IMG/VR virus record: IMGVR_UViG_3300021057_000007
Span: 1 to 43,447 of that record
DNA length: 43,447 nt
Direction: 5' to 3' (one strand)
Source: a virus
The position numbers and the translations under genes were made by a program. Below the pieces are notes generated by a model. The model saw nothing but the letters and a program-made list of their open reading frames with translations, had not been told where the DNA came from and did no database searches. Shown piece by piece: positions 33,075-40,612 of the stretch (position 1 is the stretch's first letter; the number at the start of each line of letters is the position of its first letter).

Positions 33075-33308
33075 CTACTCTAAGTGAGTAATTTCAACAA
33101 CGTGCGTGTGAGTCCCTTTGATGTGGATCAGCACTCCGCATGTGCAATTGGACGCTCGCAGAAACCAACGCAACAAGGTTGTCCTCTGCTTGTCCGTCAA
33201 CGACATGGTTTGGAAAATCTCCGTCACGTCGAGACAAGCCTCTGTGTCGGGTCCGTCCATACCGAATGCCCAAGTGTCTCCCGGTACAGCAGGAGGGAGT
33301 TGCGGCAT
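33075..33308 (-). CDS. Hypothetical protein
   Basis: 77 residues from ATG 33308, which overlaps the stop of the gene upstream (TAATG) and follows GGTGAG. The protein is Asp/Thr-rich with one CTC motif (SNCTCGVLIHIKGTHTHVVE). Longer upstream extensions are possible but lack a ribosome site. Function unknown. Confidence 0.55.
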   Translation of the reverse strand: MPQLPPAVPGDTWAFGMDGPDTEACLDVTEIFQTMSLTDKQRTTLLRWFLRASNCTCGVLIHIKGTHTHVVEITHLE

Positions 33309-33436
33309 TAGAGGCTCACCAGATACGCCAGCTTGCGGAAGACCTTGGAGATCCAAGAGCTCCTCCGCTGCGGACGACCTAAGCAGACATGGCAATTCTT
33401 CCCGTCAAACGGGTGTGGAAATACACCGGGACACAT
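33308..33436 (-). CDS. 42-residue Cys-rich peptide
   Basis: ATG 33436 follows GGAGG at ten-base spacing and the frame ends with a stop overlapping the next ATG (TAATG). The sequence begins MCPGVFPHPFDGKNCHVCLG, with a CHxC pair, then turns basic. Context and coupling support it despite its size. Confidence 0.55.
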   Translation of the reverse strand: MCPGVFPHPFDGKNCHVCLGRPQRRSSWISKVFRKLAYLVSL

Positions 33437-33503
33437 AATTCTTTGTCCTCCGAATTATTCGCATGGGGTTTATTACAGAACATGGATGCCATGAGATCGG
33501 GGT

Positions 33504-33833
33504 TTAACCCGCCAATCTCGGGGTCAGTGTGCCAGAATTATAAAATTTATCGGCACTCTTAACGTGACTAATAGTACTCATATGAGTGCGGGTATGTCCA
33601 TCCCTTTTCTTCCTATGGTTGATTAGGATATTTGTAAGTTCTTCCATGGAGATACCGAGCGCGGTGGCAATGTCTCTCGCCAACTCCAATCCTAGGTATT
33701 GGTCTCTACGGAAGTAGTTCCGCAGGACTTGGTGATTGCGCCCGGTCTTCGCACTAAGCTCTACGAGCCCGTCGATATCCTTCTTCCGCATGTGGAAAAG
33801 GACTTCAGAAGGGAAGCCTTTCAAGTCTTTCAC
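33504..33833 (-). CDS. XRE-type HTH regulator, repressor candidate
   Basis: 109 residues from GTG 33833 with GAGG seven bases upstream. GLVELSAKTGRNHQVLRNYF then GLELARDIATALGISMEELT, near residues 22-70, is a lambda-type HTH, although the first helix pair is atypical. It follows the serine recombinase in the same operon, 18 bases apart, and is the best candidate for the lysogeny regulator. A 12-bp palindrome ACTCATATGAGT lies within its 3' part (33576-33587). Confidence 0.65.
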   Translation of the reverse strand: MKDLKGFPSEVLFHMRKKDIDGLVELSAKTGRNHQVLRNYFRRDQYLGLELARDIATALGISMEELTNILINHRKKRDGHTRTHMSTISHVKSADKFYNSGTLTPRLAG

Positions 33834-33851
33834 AAAGCATCCTCATATGGG

Positions 33852-34583
33852 TTAACTGGCTGTTCCAATTAAACCATGTTTCTGCCCAGCCCAGAGCCTT
33901 AAAGGCGAGTTATCGTTGATGATGCCTTGGACCATAGAGTTCGACCACTTGGTTGTTTTCTTCTTTCGGGGATAGATTGATAAGTGCTCATTTAGGTACG
34001 CGACGATCCGCCTGGCTCCCCAGCCGCACTCATGCAATTCCATGATTTTCGCTATTGCGGCTTGCTCGACAGGACAAGGAACAAGCATTTTGCCGATTGA
34101 AAGATACCCGTAAGGCGGTCTGCCGTGAACGTATCCATCGTTCTCTCGCTTGCGCTCCTTTCCCTCAACGCAACGCTCTCGCGTTTGCTTTCGCTCCAGC
34201 TCTGCGAAAACAAGCATCATTTGATACATCGCTTCGCCCCAAGGACTGGTGGTATCAATCGGATCAGCAATGCATACAAGCTGGAGTTCTCGCTGCCGGA
34301 ACTCTTGAAGAATCCTGACGCCATCAAGGACAGACCGGGCAAAGCGATCAAGCTTGTAGACAACCAGAACGTTGGCACGTCCTTCATATAGATCAAGCAA
34401 GGCTTGCTGGAATCCGCGACGGCGATCGGCTGATTCCGCACTCTCCACATCCTGGTAAACGTCCAGCAGTCCGAAGCGACGGAACTGGCAGAACTCCTCA
34501 ATCTCTTTTCGCTGACCCGGAAGGGATTGCCCCTTCTCTTGCCCACGCGCAGATACCCGAACATAACCAACAGCAACTGGCAT
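33852..34583 (-). CDS. Compact serine recombinase 1
   Basis: 243 residues. The resolvase domain is complete: GYVRVSARGQEKGQSLPGQR with catalytic Ser11 and Arg9, and VVYKLDRFARS with Arg80 and Arg83. From about residue 150 follows HGRPPYGYL and a partial recombinase domain. It stops well short of typical large serine integrases (400-700 residues) and lacks the zinc-ribbon and coiled-coil region. Integration, inversion or resolution are all possible. Divergent operators lie upstream. Confidence 0.85.
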   Translation of the reverse strand: MPVAVGYVRVSARGQEKGQSLPGQRKEIEEFCQFRRFGLLDVYQDVESAESADRRRGFQQALLDLYEGRANVLVVYKLDRFARSVLDGVRILQEFRQRELQLVCIADPIDTTSPWGEAMYQMMLVFAELERKQTRERCVEGKERKRENDGYVHGRPPYGYLSIGKMLVPCPVEQAAIAKIMELHECGWGARRIVAYLNEHLSIYPRKKKTTKWSNSMVQGIINDNSPLRLWAGQKHGLIGTAS

Positions 34584-34600
34584 GCTTCACCCTTAATCCC

Positions 34601-34660
34601 AAAATATAGTCGCATAAATGTAGTCATATGGCTATATGCAACATATGAATGTAGCCTACT
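34601..34660. promoter_or_regulatory. Operator-like cluster with CATATG repeats
   Basis: The 176-bp divergent gap (34584-34759) contains TAGTCATATGGCTA (34621-34634, an imperfect dyad), TATAGTCGCATAAATG just before it and a second AACATATGAATGTAGCC. GGCTA and TAGCC also bracket the last copy as an inverted pair. The repeats point to binding sites of a repressor, perhaps the XRE protein; a TATATT on the minus strand (34602-34607) may serve as -10. Confidence 0.45.
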
Positions 34661-34759
34661 TGGTTAAGCTCATCCCGTGGTCAGTAGGATATACTTCGTC
34701 ACCTTTACCGTACATGGGGGTTTCCCCAGTGGTTATCGGCTACACAAAGGATCTTCGGA

Positions 34760-35086
34760 ATGTGGGCGTCGGAAAGAACGATTGAGAATGGCAGGATTCT
34801 TTGGGCGTTTTCGGAGACGCCTCCGCTCTGTATTTATTTCCTTATCCTCGGACTCATTCTTTCCTTCTACGTTATCCAAGGCGGCAACAAAGAGGGCGCC
34901 ATGCAAGGGCGGCATTACGTGCTTGCAGGACTCTGCGCGGTTCTCTGGAGCCTACCAAACACTGATTACTTGTTCTCGGTAGCGCTCGGGCTTGGTTTCG
35001 GATGCCTGGGATTGTCCGTGGTCGGAGTCGCGGCGGTGATGTACACAAAGCTTGAAGGATGGCTAAGAAAGAGCAAAACCTTGTGA
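34760..35086 (+). CDS. Membrane protein, moron candidate
   Basis: 108 residues with three hydrophobic segments (LCIYFLILGLILSFYVI, YVLAGLCAVLWSLP, FSVALGLGFGCLGLSVVGVA) and a basic tail. It is the only rightward gene within 24-38.7 kb and stands divergently next to the recombinase/regulator operon. That is where lysogenic-conversion or superinfection-exclusion genes are placed. ATG 34760 has AAAGGAT upstream. Function unknown. Confidence 0.65.
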   Translation: MWASERTIENGRILWAFSETPPLCIYFLILGLILSFYVIQGGNKEGAMQGRHYVLAGLCAVLWSLPNTDYLFSVALGLGFGCLGLSVVGVAAVMYTKLEGWLRKSKTL

Positions 35087-35168
35087 GCCTTTAAGCTGTG
35101 AGCCGCCATCTCTAGCCAACTCTCGGTCGAGTAGTTACATGGGCTAAAACAGCTATAAGCGGTGTTAG

Positions 35169-35375
35169 TCACTTGAAGCGCCTCAGTCGATCATGCAGCG
35201 CGATATTCTTCGCGATGTGCTCCCGATGCCTGCGAGCATCACAGTAAACGCAATCCGTCTCTACCGCCACCGGGGAAAGGTTTCCGCATAATGCGCACTT
35301 CCTCCAAACGTCCTTGTCCGTGTTATCAAAGACGCTGAGCAGCTTAAGGGTTAGGGCTTTGAGGATTGCGATCAA
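35169..35375 (-). CDS. Zinc-ribbon small protein
   Basis: 68 residues from TTG 35375, overlapping the upstream stop (TTGA) with AAGGAGAG nearby. KCALCGNLSPVAVETDCVYC forms a CxxC-x13-CxxC ribbon near residues 27-45, followed by a His/Arg-rich helix. It is the last gene of the excisionase-like operon. Function unknown. Confidence 0.6.
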   Translation of the reverse strand: MIAILKALTLKLLSVFDNTDKDVWRKCALCGNLSPVAVETDCVYCDARRHREHIAKNIALHDRLRRFK

Positions 35376-35662
35376 GCCTCGCTCTCCTTACCAGGAAGTG
35401 GGATCTCCATAGAGAACAGGATCTTGTCTTCAGACTTGACGAGTATTTCAGCATCGCCCTCACCGCAAGTTTCCTTGGTGCTGGAAACCACGCGCTCATT
35501 TATCCATGCGTCCAGATCGGCTTGTCGATAGCGAACGGCTCTCGCGGAGATTTTTACGAACTTTGGACCATCACCTTTCATTCTTCGGATAGCAAGGAAT
35601 CTGGCTGTGTAACCGAGATACTCTGCTGCTTGCTCGGGGCTTAAAAGACCTATAGGTTCCAT
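35372..35662 (-). CDS. Excisionase-like winged HTH protein 1
   Basis: 96 residues. GLLSPEQAAEYLGYTARFLA then VKISARAVRYRQADLDAWI is the HTH_17/AlpA pattern: helix, turn, recognition helix, and a wing leading to LDAWI. Such proteins direct recombination (Xis) or activate phage promoters. The ribosome site GAGGTGAT is almost a perfect anti-Shine-Dalgarno match. It is the third of three similar genes in a row. Confidence 0.75.
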   Translation of the reverse strand: MEPIGLLSPEQAAEYLGYTARFLAIRRMKGDGPKFVKISARAVRYRQADLDAWINERVVSSTKETCGEGDAEILVKSEDKILFSMEIPLPGKESEA

Positions 35663-35672
35663 CTATCACCTC

Positions 35673-35876
35673 TTAATTGTTTCCGGCGCTCTGCCGGGCG
35701 ATGTAGTCCTGAATGGCAGCGGGCGTTATCCGCACCAATCGCCCCACCCTGAATGAAGCAATTTGTTGATCTTTAACGAGAGCCCACGTCATTCGCTCAC
35801 TTATTCCTAGTGATTGTGCTGTTTCTCTGACGGTTAAAGCCGCCCTGGGATTACTTGCTACATCCATCTTGCTCAT
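35673..35876 (-). CDS. Excisionase-like winged HTH protein 2
   Basis: 67 residues. ALTVRETAQSLGISERMTWA and ASFRVGRLVRITPAAIQDYI follow the same HTH_17 layout as its neighbours. It overlaps the upstream gene by four bases (ATGA) and ends 10 bases before the next. Its length is typical of a recombination directionality factor. Confidence 0.75.
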   Translation of the reverse strand: MSKMDVASNPRAALTVRETAQSLGISERMTWALVKDQQIASFRVGRLVRITPAAIQDYIARQSAGNN

Positions 35877-36103
35877 TGTTCGCCTCCCGGGCTGAATGAG
35901 CGCGAGTGCTGTAGCACCGGCACTGTATGTCTTGCCACAAAATCCCGCAAACCAGTAACCGAGAGAAGCACGCGGCGACCGAATCGGACGGTTTCAATTT
36001 CTCTATTAGAGATCCTGTCACGCATCTCCCGCTCGGAAATCCCGCAAATTACAGCGCCCTCCTTGACCGATACCGCTAAACGTGGGACTGCTTGTTCATC
36101 CAT
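35873..36103 (-). CDS. Excisionase-like winged HTH protein 3
   Basis: 76 residues from ATG 36103, preferred to the TTG at 36133 because AGGAAG lies ten bases upstream. RLAVSVKEGAVICGISEREM and ETVRFGRRVLLSVTGLRDFV give the HTH and wing. It is the first gene of the operon and lies 30 bases after repeat copy B. From copy B a 15-codon frame (MSRVVSLRRKTHEHG) ends over its start codon. Confidence 0.7.
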   Translation of the reverse strand: MDEQAVPRLAVSVKEGAVICGISEREMRDRISNREIETVRFGRRVLLSVTGLRDFVARHTVPVLQHSRSFSPGGEQ

Positions 36104-36133
36104 GCTCGTGTGTCTTCCTGCGTAAGCTAACAA

Positions 36134-36173
36134 CCCTAGACATACTAGAACTCGGTATATATCGCGGATTAAA
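36134..36173 (-). repeat. 40-bp repeat, copy B (inverted relative to copy C)
   Basis: On the minus strand this matches 40608-40647 at 38 of 40 positions and ends in the CTAG-TATGT-CTAG core shared with 271-286. It includes TATATACC, a possible -10. It sits directly upstream of the three-HTH operon. Orientation is opposite to copy C, so the two copies flank 36174-40607 as inverted repeats. Confidence 0.85.
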
Positions 36174-36344
36174 AAACAAAGCGAAACTCACCGTTTTGGA
36201 TTGTTCCGCTTTTTCCTGTATAGGGAGAAATAATCCCTCTTGAATAGTGGTGTAAAGGATTACCGGCGCAGTGTTTCACAAACCGCCAATAAAAACCCCG
36301 AAAAATGCCAACCGTTTTATCCCCTCATTTTTCAGAGTTTTTAT

Positions 36345-36387
36345 CCCAATAAAAACAACAAACCCCCGGGAACATTACCACCCGGGG
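36345..36387 (-). terminator. Intrinsic terminator of the recombinase/helicase transcript
   Basis: CCCCGGG (36364-36370) and CCCGGGG (36381-36387) form a seven-pair GC stem around a ten-base loop. On the minus strand the stem is followed by GTTTGTTGTTTTTATT, a T-rich tract. It lies 60 bases after the recombinase stop, in the right orientation. Confidence 0.75.
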
Positions 36388-36449
36388 ATTTGAAGCTTTG
36401 GCGATACACGGGAAACCGTTATGGTTACCGGCTCCCGCATTTGAGGATA

Positions 36450-37220
36450 CTAGGGGGATTCCTGTGATTCAAGGGCTTTGATAATGCGGGAAACCTGGAC
36501 GTGCCGCCATGTTCCGTTGTCCCGTGTCGGGATACCGGCATCGTTCAAGTCTTTTGCGATCGTAGAGAAAGAGAGCCCGGATTCGTAAGACTCGATGATT
36601 TGAGCGAGCACTTGTTGTTCGGCTTCGTTCGGCTCGAGGGTATGCAGGCTCTTTCCGTCTTCATCAACGGTTGTTTTCCAGCCATAAGGCGGTCTGCCTT
36701 TGTCGTATTGACCGTTTTCGCGGTAACGGTGGAAAGCATCCCGGGTCTTCTCGGCAGACTGCTTGCGCATCATCTGGAATGCAGCCATCAAGACGGTAGC
36801 TGCAAACTCACCCATCGCATTAGAGGTATCGAGGTTCAGGTCCAGGAAGACCATAACTTTGCCGGCGGCACGGAACTTCTCAACTTGAGCGAGAAAGTCT
36901 TTCGTGGATCTGGCGAACCTATCCATGTAAGCAACGATGATGCCGTCAGCGTTGTCGGAGAACACGAGTTCAAGCGCTGCCTGGAGTTCCGGTCTATCGA
37001 GAGATCCACCGCTGGCGGTCTCCGTCTTCACATCAACAACAGCGTGTCCCATGAGGTTGCAGTAGTCCTTCATTCTCTGGATTTGAGTTTCAGGTGATGA
37101 GTCTGCTTGAAGCATTGTTGACTTGCGAGCATAAAGCACCAGGCGCTTCGGAGCGTTAGCATCTGAAGTCTTAGCAACATGCAGTTTCGATTTTCTAGTA
37201 GGGCGTGTTAGTCTGTTCAT
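36450..37220 (-). CDS. Compact serine recombinase 2
   Basis: 256 residues from ATG 37220 (AGGA eight bases before); ATG 37274 is an upstream alternative. The resolvase domain holds LVLYARKSTMLQADSSPETQ with Ser34 and Arg32, and VAYMDRFARS with Arg101 and Arg104. From about 160, YDKGRPPYGWKT and an HTH-like end (LNDAGIPTRDNGTWRHVQVS) form a short recombinase domain. Like recombinase 1 it lacks the zinc-ribbon region. It lies inside the segment flanked by inverted repeats B and C. Confidence 0.87.
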   Translation of the reverse strand: MNRLTRPTRKSKLHVAKTSDANAPKRLVLYARKSTMLQADSSPETQIQRMKDYCNLMGHAVVDVKTETASGGSLDRPELQAALELVFSDNADGIIVAYMDRFARSTKDFLAQVEKFRAAGKVMVFLDLNLDTSNAMGEFAATVLMAAFQMMRKQSAEKTRDAFHRYRENGQYDKGRPPYGWKTTVDEDGKSLHTLEPNEAEQQVLAQIIESYESGLSFSTIAKDLNDAGIPTRDNGTWRHVQVSRIIKALESQESP

Positions 37221-37378
37221 TGCAGTAGTCCTTATTCCTTGAGGTATTGCGAGCTCCGATTGAACCAATCGCATGGGGTAAATCGGGCGGGCGTCGGATC
37301 TTTAGAACGATGTCCGCCTTTGCTCATCTATATATTAGCATAAGTGTTCAGGGTGTGGGTGTTCGGATTATTTAAACC

Positions 37379-38755
37379 TCAAGGAGATTCAAACCGGAAG
37401 CATCCTCCGTTAAAGCGAACGGTTGCGGTGCCGGTTGCTCCGTGTCTATTCTTGGCAAGAATGAAGTCAGCTTCTCCGGGTCGTTCATCGTACGGAGGGG
37501 AGGCATCGGGACGGTGGATAAGGATCACCGAGTCGGCATCGGCTTCAATTGATCCGGAGTCTCTCAAGTGGTTTAGCATCGGCACCTTTGTCTTTACGGT
37601 CTCCCGGGTCAATTGAGACAAAGCGATAACGGGGAGTCCGAGATCAATTGCTTGCATCTTCAAGCCTCTACTGATTGCTCCAATTTCCGTGTTGCGGGTT
37701 TCCTCGTCGGAGGCTGAAACCATCTGTTGCAGGTAGTCAACGATTACCATGTCTGCGTTGTGAGCCTGGACGAGTAAGCGAAGGTCGGCAACAGTAAGTG
37801 AGGAGCGCTGCAAGACCTTAATTGAGGATTGTCCGAGCTCCTCCATTGCTTTCTCGATTGCCTGGTATTCACGCGGCAGCGCAAGCGACAAGCCTTTCTG
37901 GAGGTCCTTGTCGGGGATACCGCATTGAGCAGACACCAGGCGCGCGGCAATCTCGTCTTGGGACATCTCTAACGACAGAAACAGGACGCGCTTATTCAAG
38001 GTAATGCCGACATGCCGACAGATATCCAGAGCCAGGCATGTCTTACCGACGCCTGGACGAGCTGCAATCACCATCAGGTGACCGGGCAGCATACCGCCTA
38101 ACCAGTGGTCGATCCGGGAAACTCCCGTCGTTATTCCTCGGGTCTCCGGGGGGTTCTCTAATTGCTCCCGGTATCGCTGCAACACAACCGAGAGATCCGG
38201 AGACGATCGTTCCTCGAGAACATCTTGAGCAATAACCCCGAGGTTAACCGCTGTTATCTTCAAGATCTGCGCTGCAGTCAAACCGGACTCCGCGTTCTCT
38301 TTGACTTCGGAACCCAGGCGCGCAAGCCTCCTTGTAAGCGAGGCGTTTCTTATTCTTCGGATGTGATAAGCAACTGCCACCGAAACAACAAAGGCATCAA
38401 AGAGATCCATTAGATATGTATACATAACCAGCTCAAGAGCGTTGTTATCTTTCAACTCTTGAACAACGGCTGCGAAGTCTCCGGTCTCAGCGACAAGCAT
38501 TGCCTTATAAATTGTTCGGTGTTTCCAGTCGTAGAAGTCCTCGGGCAGCAAGCTCGCCGTAACTTCGCAGTACATATGAGGGTGATTGAAGAGCACGGTC
38601 AACACCGCTTGCTCGCAATAGAAAACGTTTGTTTCGAGAACATCCTCGGTCGTCAACTCCGGGAACTCGATCACCTTTCCCGGTTCCTTACTCAAAGGCA
38701 CCACATTGCTGAAGTCGTCCTTAAAAGGATCGTCTTCTTCGGGGTAAACGTACAT
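37379..38755 (-). CDS. dnaB: DnaB-type replicative helicase
   Basis: 458 residues, the normal length. The N-terminal helical domain is present (NVFYCEQAVLTVLFNHPHMY, residues 43-62, and PEDFYDWKHRTIY). The RecA-like motor has Walker A ARPGVGKT at 232-239, SLEMSQDEIAARL near 261-273 and Walker B VIVDYLQ at 337-343, then RNTEIGAISRGLK and a QLTRE motif. It unwinds DNA 5' to 3' at forks as a hexamer. AGGAG precedes the ATG. With no phage polymerase or primase seen, it likely recruits the host replisome. Confidence 0.93.
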   Translation of the reverse strand: MYVYPEEDDPFKDDFSNVVPLSKEPGKVIEFPELTTEDVLETNVFYCEQAVLTVLFNHPHMYCEVTASLLPEDFYDWKHRTIYKAMLVAETGDFAAVVQELKDNNALELVMYTYLMDLFDAFVVSVAVAYHIRRIRNASLTRRLARLGSEVKENAESGLTAAQILKITAVNLGVIAQDVLEERSSPDLSVVLQRYREQLENPPETRGITTGVSRIDHWLGGMLPGHLMVIAARPGVGKTCLALDICRHVGITLNKRVLFLSLEMSQDEIAARLVSAQCGIPDKDLQKGLSLALPREYQAIEKAMEELGQSSIKVLQRSSLTVADLRLLVQAHNADMVIVDYLQQMVSASDEETRNTEIGAISRGLKMQAIDLGLPVIALSQLTRETVKTKVPMLNHLRDSGSIEADADSVILIHRPDASPPYDERPGEADFILAKNRHGATGTATVRFNGGCFRFESP

Positions 38756-39351
38756 GTATAATGGCTCCTATAGCTTTTATTGCCGGTTAGCCGCTCGCCC
38801 TTGATCTGAACAGATCCGGGGCGTTCGTCTATCGGAGTATATGTTTTGGCATGCCGGTTAAGCATCCACCCGTAAATTTAGGGCACCAAAGACAATACCA
38901 CTGCTCAATTTCTATTGCCACTAGTGCACACAAGAAAGATTTCGAAGAGAATTAATGTATAAGGGAAACCCGCATGAACCCTCAGTCTTAGAGTGGTGGC
39001 ACTTTAAAGATGAGACGTTGGGGGGTTGAATCAGAAGTCATTCAAAAGTATACATTCAGGTAGATGATTCCAGAATTAAGGATTTTAGGAATCTTCAAAA
39101 CACCTTGAGTCCGGGTTCCTGAGGCTCTCTAAATAACCTGCAATTCTTCAATACCCTCCTTTGCTCTGCCCTTGCGCCGTGTGCGCCCCCAAAGCGCACA
39201 CGCAAGGCAGCAAGGGGGCTTGAGAGAGCTTGAAGAGATGCAGATGAATAGAAGAACTCAGAGTCCCGGGAAATAAAGAAACCCCTCAATCAAAAGGAAT
39301 CTGAAGGTTCCTCAAATCTGATTGGGCTATTAAGTAGGAGTGTATTCGCAC
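38756..39351. other. Long structured intergenic region, origin candidate
   Basis: 596 bp without a gene lie between the divergent helicase and the gene at 39352. It has GATCTG-AA-CAGATC (about 38800-38813), a minus-strand TATACT (possible -10 for the helicase) and the large hairpin at 39161-39213. Near 39294-39328, AATCTGA is repeated and GGAATCTGAAGGTTCC forms a dyad. Dense secondary structure next to a helicase gene fits a replication origin (inference). Confidence 0.5.
39161..39213. other. Large imperfect hairpin
   Basis: TGTGCGC (39180-39186) pairs with GCGCACA (39194-39200) around CCCCAAA. After a CCG bulge, CCTTGCG pairs with CGCAAGG, and outer TTG/CAA bases extend the stem with small bulges. 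Fourteen uninterrupted-in-two-blocks pairs make it the strongest structure in the intergenic DNA. It could be an origin element or part of a structured RNA. Confidence 0.6.
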
Positions 39352-39726
39352 ATGGCTCATCATCTTCAATGTCTACCCAAAGACCTCGCTTCCAAAGTCT
39401 CAGTGTTTGTCTCAAAGACATTCCGAGGTCCCTGCGAAGGATGCTTTGAAGACATAAAGGTTGGTGACTCTATGGCTTACAGAAGGCTCGGTAAGTCTAA
39501 AGGTAGAACCCCTAACCAACACATCCAGGTCATCTCCTCACTCCCAACAGAACAACTCTCCGCCATCGAGGATCACTTAGATAAGCGCTTGAAGAATGTC
39601 CTCAGCCTCACCGACCAAAGGTTATTGCGCCTCGAATCACTCATCGTCTCTCAAGCTAAAGAGATCAGGCAGCTCAAAGAACTCCTCGCCTCCAGGTCTA
39701 AGCGGACAACGAAGACAAAGGCGTGA
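39352..39726 (+). CDS. Coiled-coil hypothetical protein
   Basis: 124 residues from ATG 39352 with AGGAG eleven bases upstream; GTG 39340 is too close to it. An early CEGC pair (GPCEGCFEDIKVGD) is followed, from about residue 65, by a long helical coiled coil (DHLDKRLKNVLSLTDQRLLR) and a basic end (SKRTTKTKA). It is the first gene of the rightward block. Function unknown. Confidence 0.6.
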   Translation: MAHHLQCLPKDLASKVSVFVSKTFRGPCEGCFEDIKVGDSMAYRRLGKSKGRTPNQHIQVISSLPTEQLSAIEDHLDKRLKNVLSLTDQRLLRLESLIVSQAKEIRQLKELLASRSKRTTKTKA

Positions 39727-40171
39727 CGATACCCAGGTTCTAAAGGTAGCAAGGGCGCAAGAGGAGTAAAGAGCGTAAGGGTGTAAGGGTGTAAGCAATG
39801 CAACTCATCCTTACAACCTCGGGTTGCTCAGGCTTTGGGAGTGAGTTAGCCGACAAAGGATCTAAGAGGCATGCTGGAGCCTCACATAACCCGAACACTC
39901 ACGGTCGTGGCTGGTCAGCTATCGGGAAACAAAGAACGCTGAAGCCCCAGTGGTGTGGGGTCCTGGAGCCTCGGGAGCCAGGCAGCCCAGGCTCATCGTG
40001 AATTGACTGAGGGTGCCCCGTGCCCCGAACGCCAAATAACCCCCAATATCTATCGCTCAATTTTTTAGTTCTTTAGAATTTTTAGTTCCAAAAAATTCTC
40101 AACTTCCAAAAATTTTGAAATTTCCAAGTTCTCTATTTAGAATCGAGGGAAACGAGAGGGAGTGTGAGGGA
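39727..40171. other. Intergenic region with tandem repeats and an AT-rich island
   Basis: 445 bp; a 67-codon frame at 39798 has the look of chance. Three tandem GTAAGGGT-like units lie at 39774-39795, with a CCTTACA partner downstream. A CCTGG/CCAGG stem lies near 39961-39981. At 40061-40131 an AT-rich island has repeats TTTTTAGTTC (twice) and TTCCAAAAATT (twice, plus a partial copy), which could be an unwinding element of the origin. Confidence 0.5.
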
Positions 40172-40612
40172 ATGTCTAGGCGTCACGGATTAGTAGGGAA
40201 GTATTTAAACAAGGCTGAGAAGGCTGCGTTAAGCGATGAGGATGCGAAGGCGTTAGCGTTAGAGATTTATTGTACGGTGGCGATGCCAAAGCTTTCGGAT
40301 ATAGCCCGAAGGATCGGAAGGCATAAGGACACTGTGCAGAAGTGGTATGACGCTGACTGCTGGTTGGATCAGCGGGTAGCGCGGAGGGACCGAGAGCAGT
40401 ATGAATTGCTGGAGTCTCCGTTGTCTCCGAGTAAGAGTTGGAAGCAGCATTTGCAGCGGATAAAGAATCAGTGTGATGTTTTGGATCGGAAGATGGAAGA
40501 TCCGGGGATGTACCTGGACAACGATCAGTTTATGAAGCTGGTGAAGATTGGCGGGATGTTGATAGACCAGCAATTGGAATCCGAGGAGCGTTACTTGCAC
40601 TGGAATATTTAA
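40172..40612 (+). CDS. HTH protein, possible small terminase or replication factor
   Basis: 146 residues from ATG 40172, after GAGGGAG and GAGGG; an upstream in-frame start at 40115 has no ribosome site. AMPKLSDIARRIGRHKDTVQ then KWYDADCWLDQRVARRDREQ is a helix-turn-helix like those of some small terminase subunits. A helical C-terminus (RIKNQCDVLDRKMEDPGMYL) could oligomerise. If it is the small terminase, it is unlinked from the large subunit by about 5.4 kb. Its stop lies inside repeat copy C. Confidence 0.6.
   Translation: MSRRHGLVGKYLNKAEKAALSDEDAKALALEIYCTVAMPKLSDIARRIGRHKDTVQKWYDADCWLDQRVARRDREQYELLESPLSPSKSWKQHLQRIKNQCDVLDRKMEDPGMYLDNDQFMKLVKIGGMLIDQQLESEERYLHWNI

Larger units (their letters stand above)
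36104..36449. other. Intergenic region between HTH operon and recombinase 2
   Basis: 346 bp without a convincing gene; a 75-codon rightward frame here has no ribosome site. It holds repeat copy B, a leftward terminator and two A/C-rich CCAATAAAAAC repeats (about 36285 and 36346). An imperfect dyad built on CGGGAAACCG/TACCGGCTCCCG (about 36409-36438) lies beside the recombinase 3' end and could be an attachment or crossover site (guess). Confidence 0.5.

Noticed and set aside
36240-36467. 75-codon rightward frame
   Set aside because: It has no ribosome site and covers the leftward terminator.
39798-40001. 67-codon frame in the intergenic region
   Set aside because: No ribosome site fits it, and the translation is Gly/Ser/Pro-rich with no domain. 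The DNA here looks structural.
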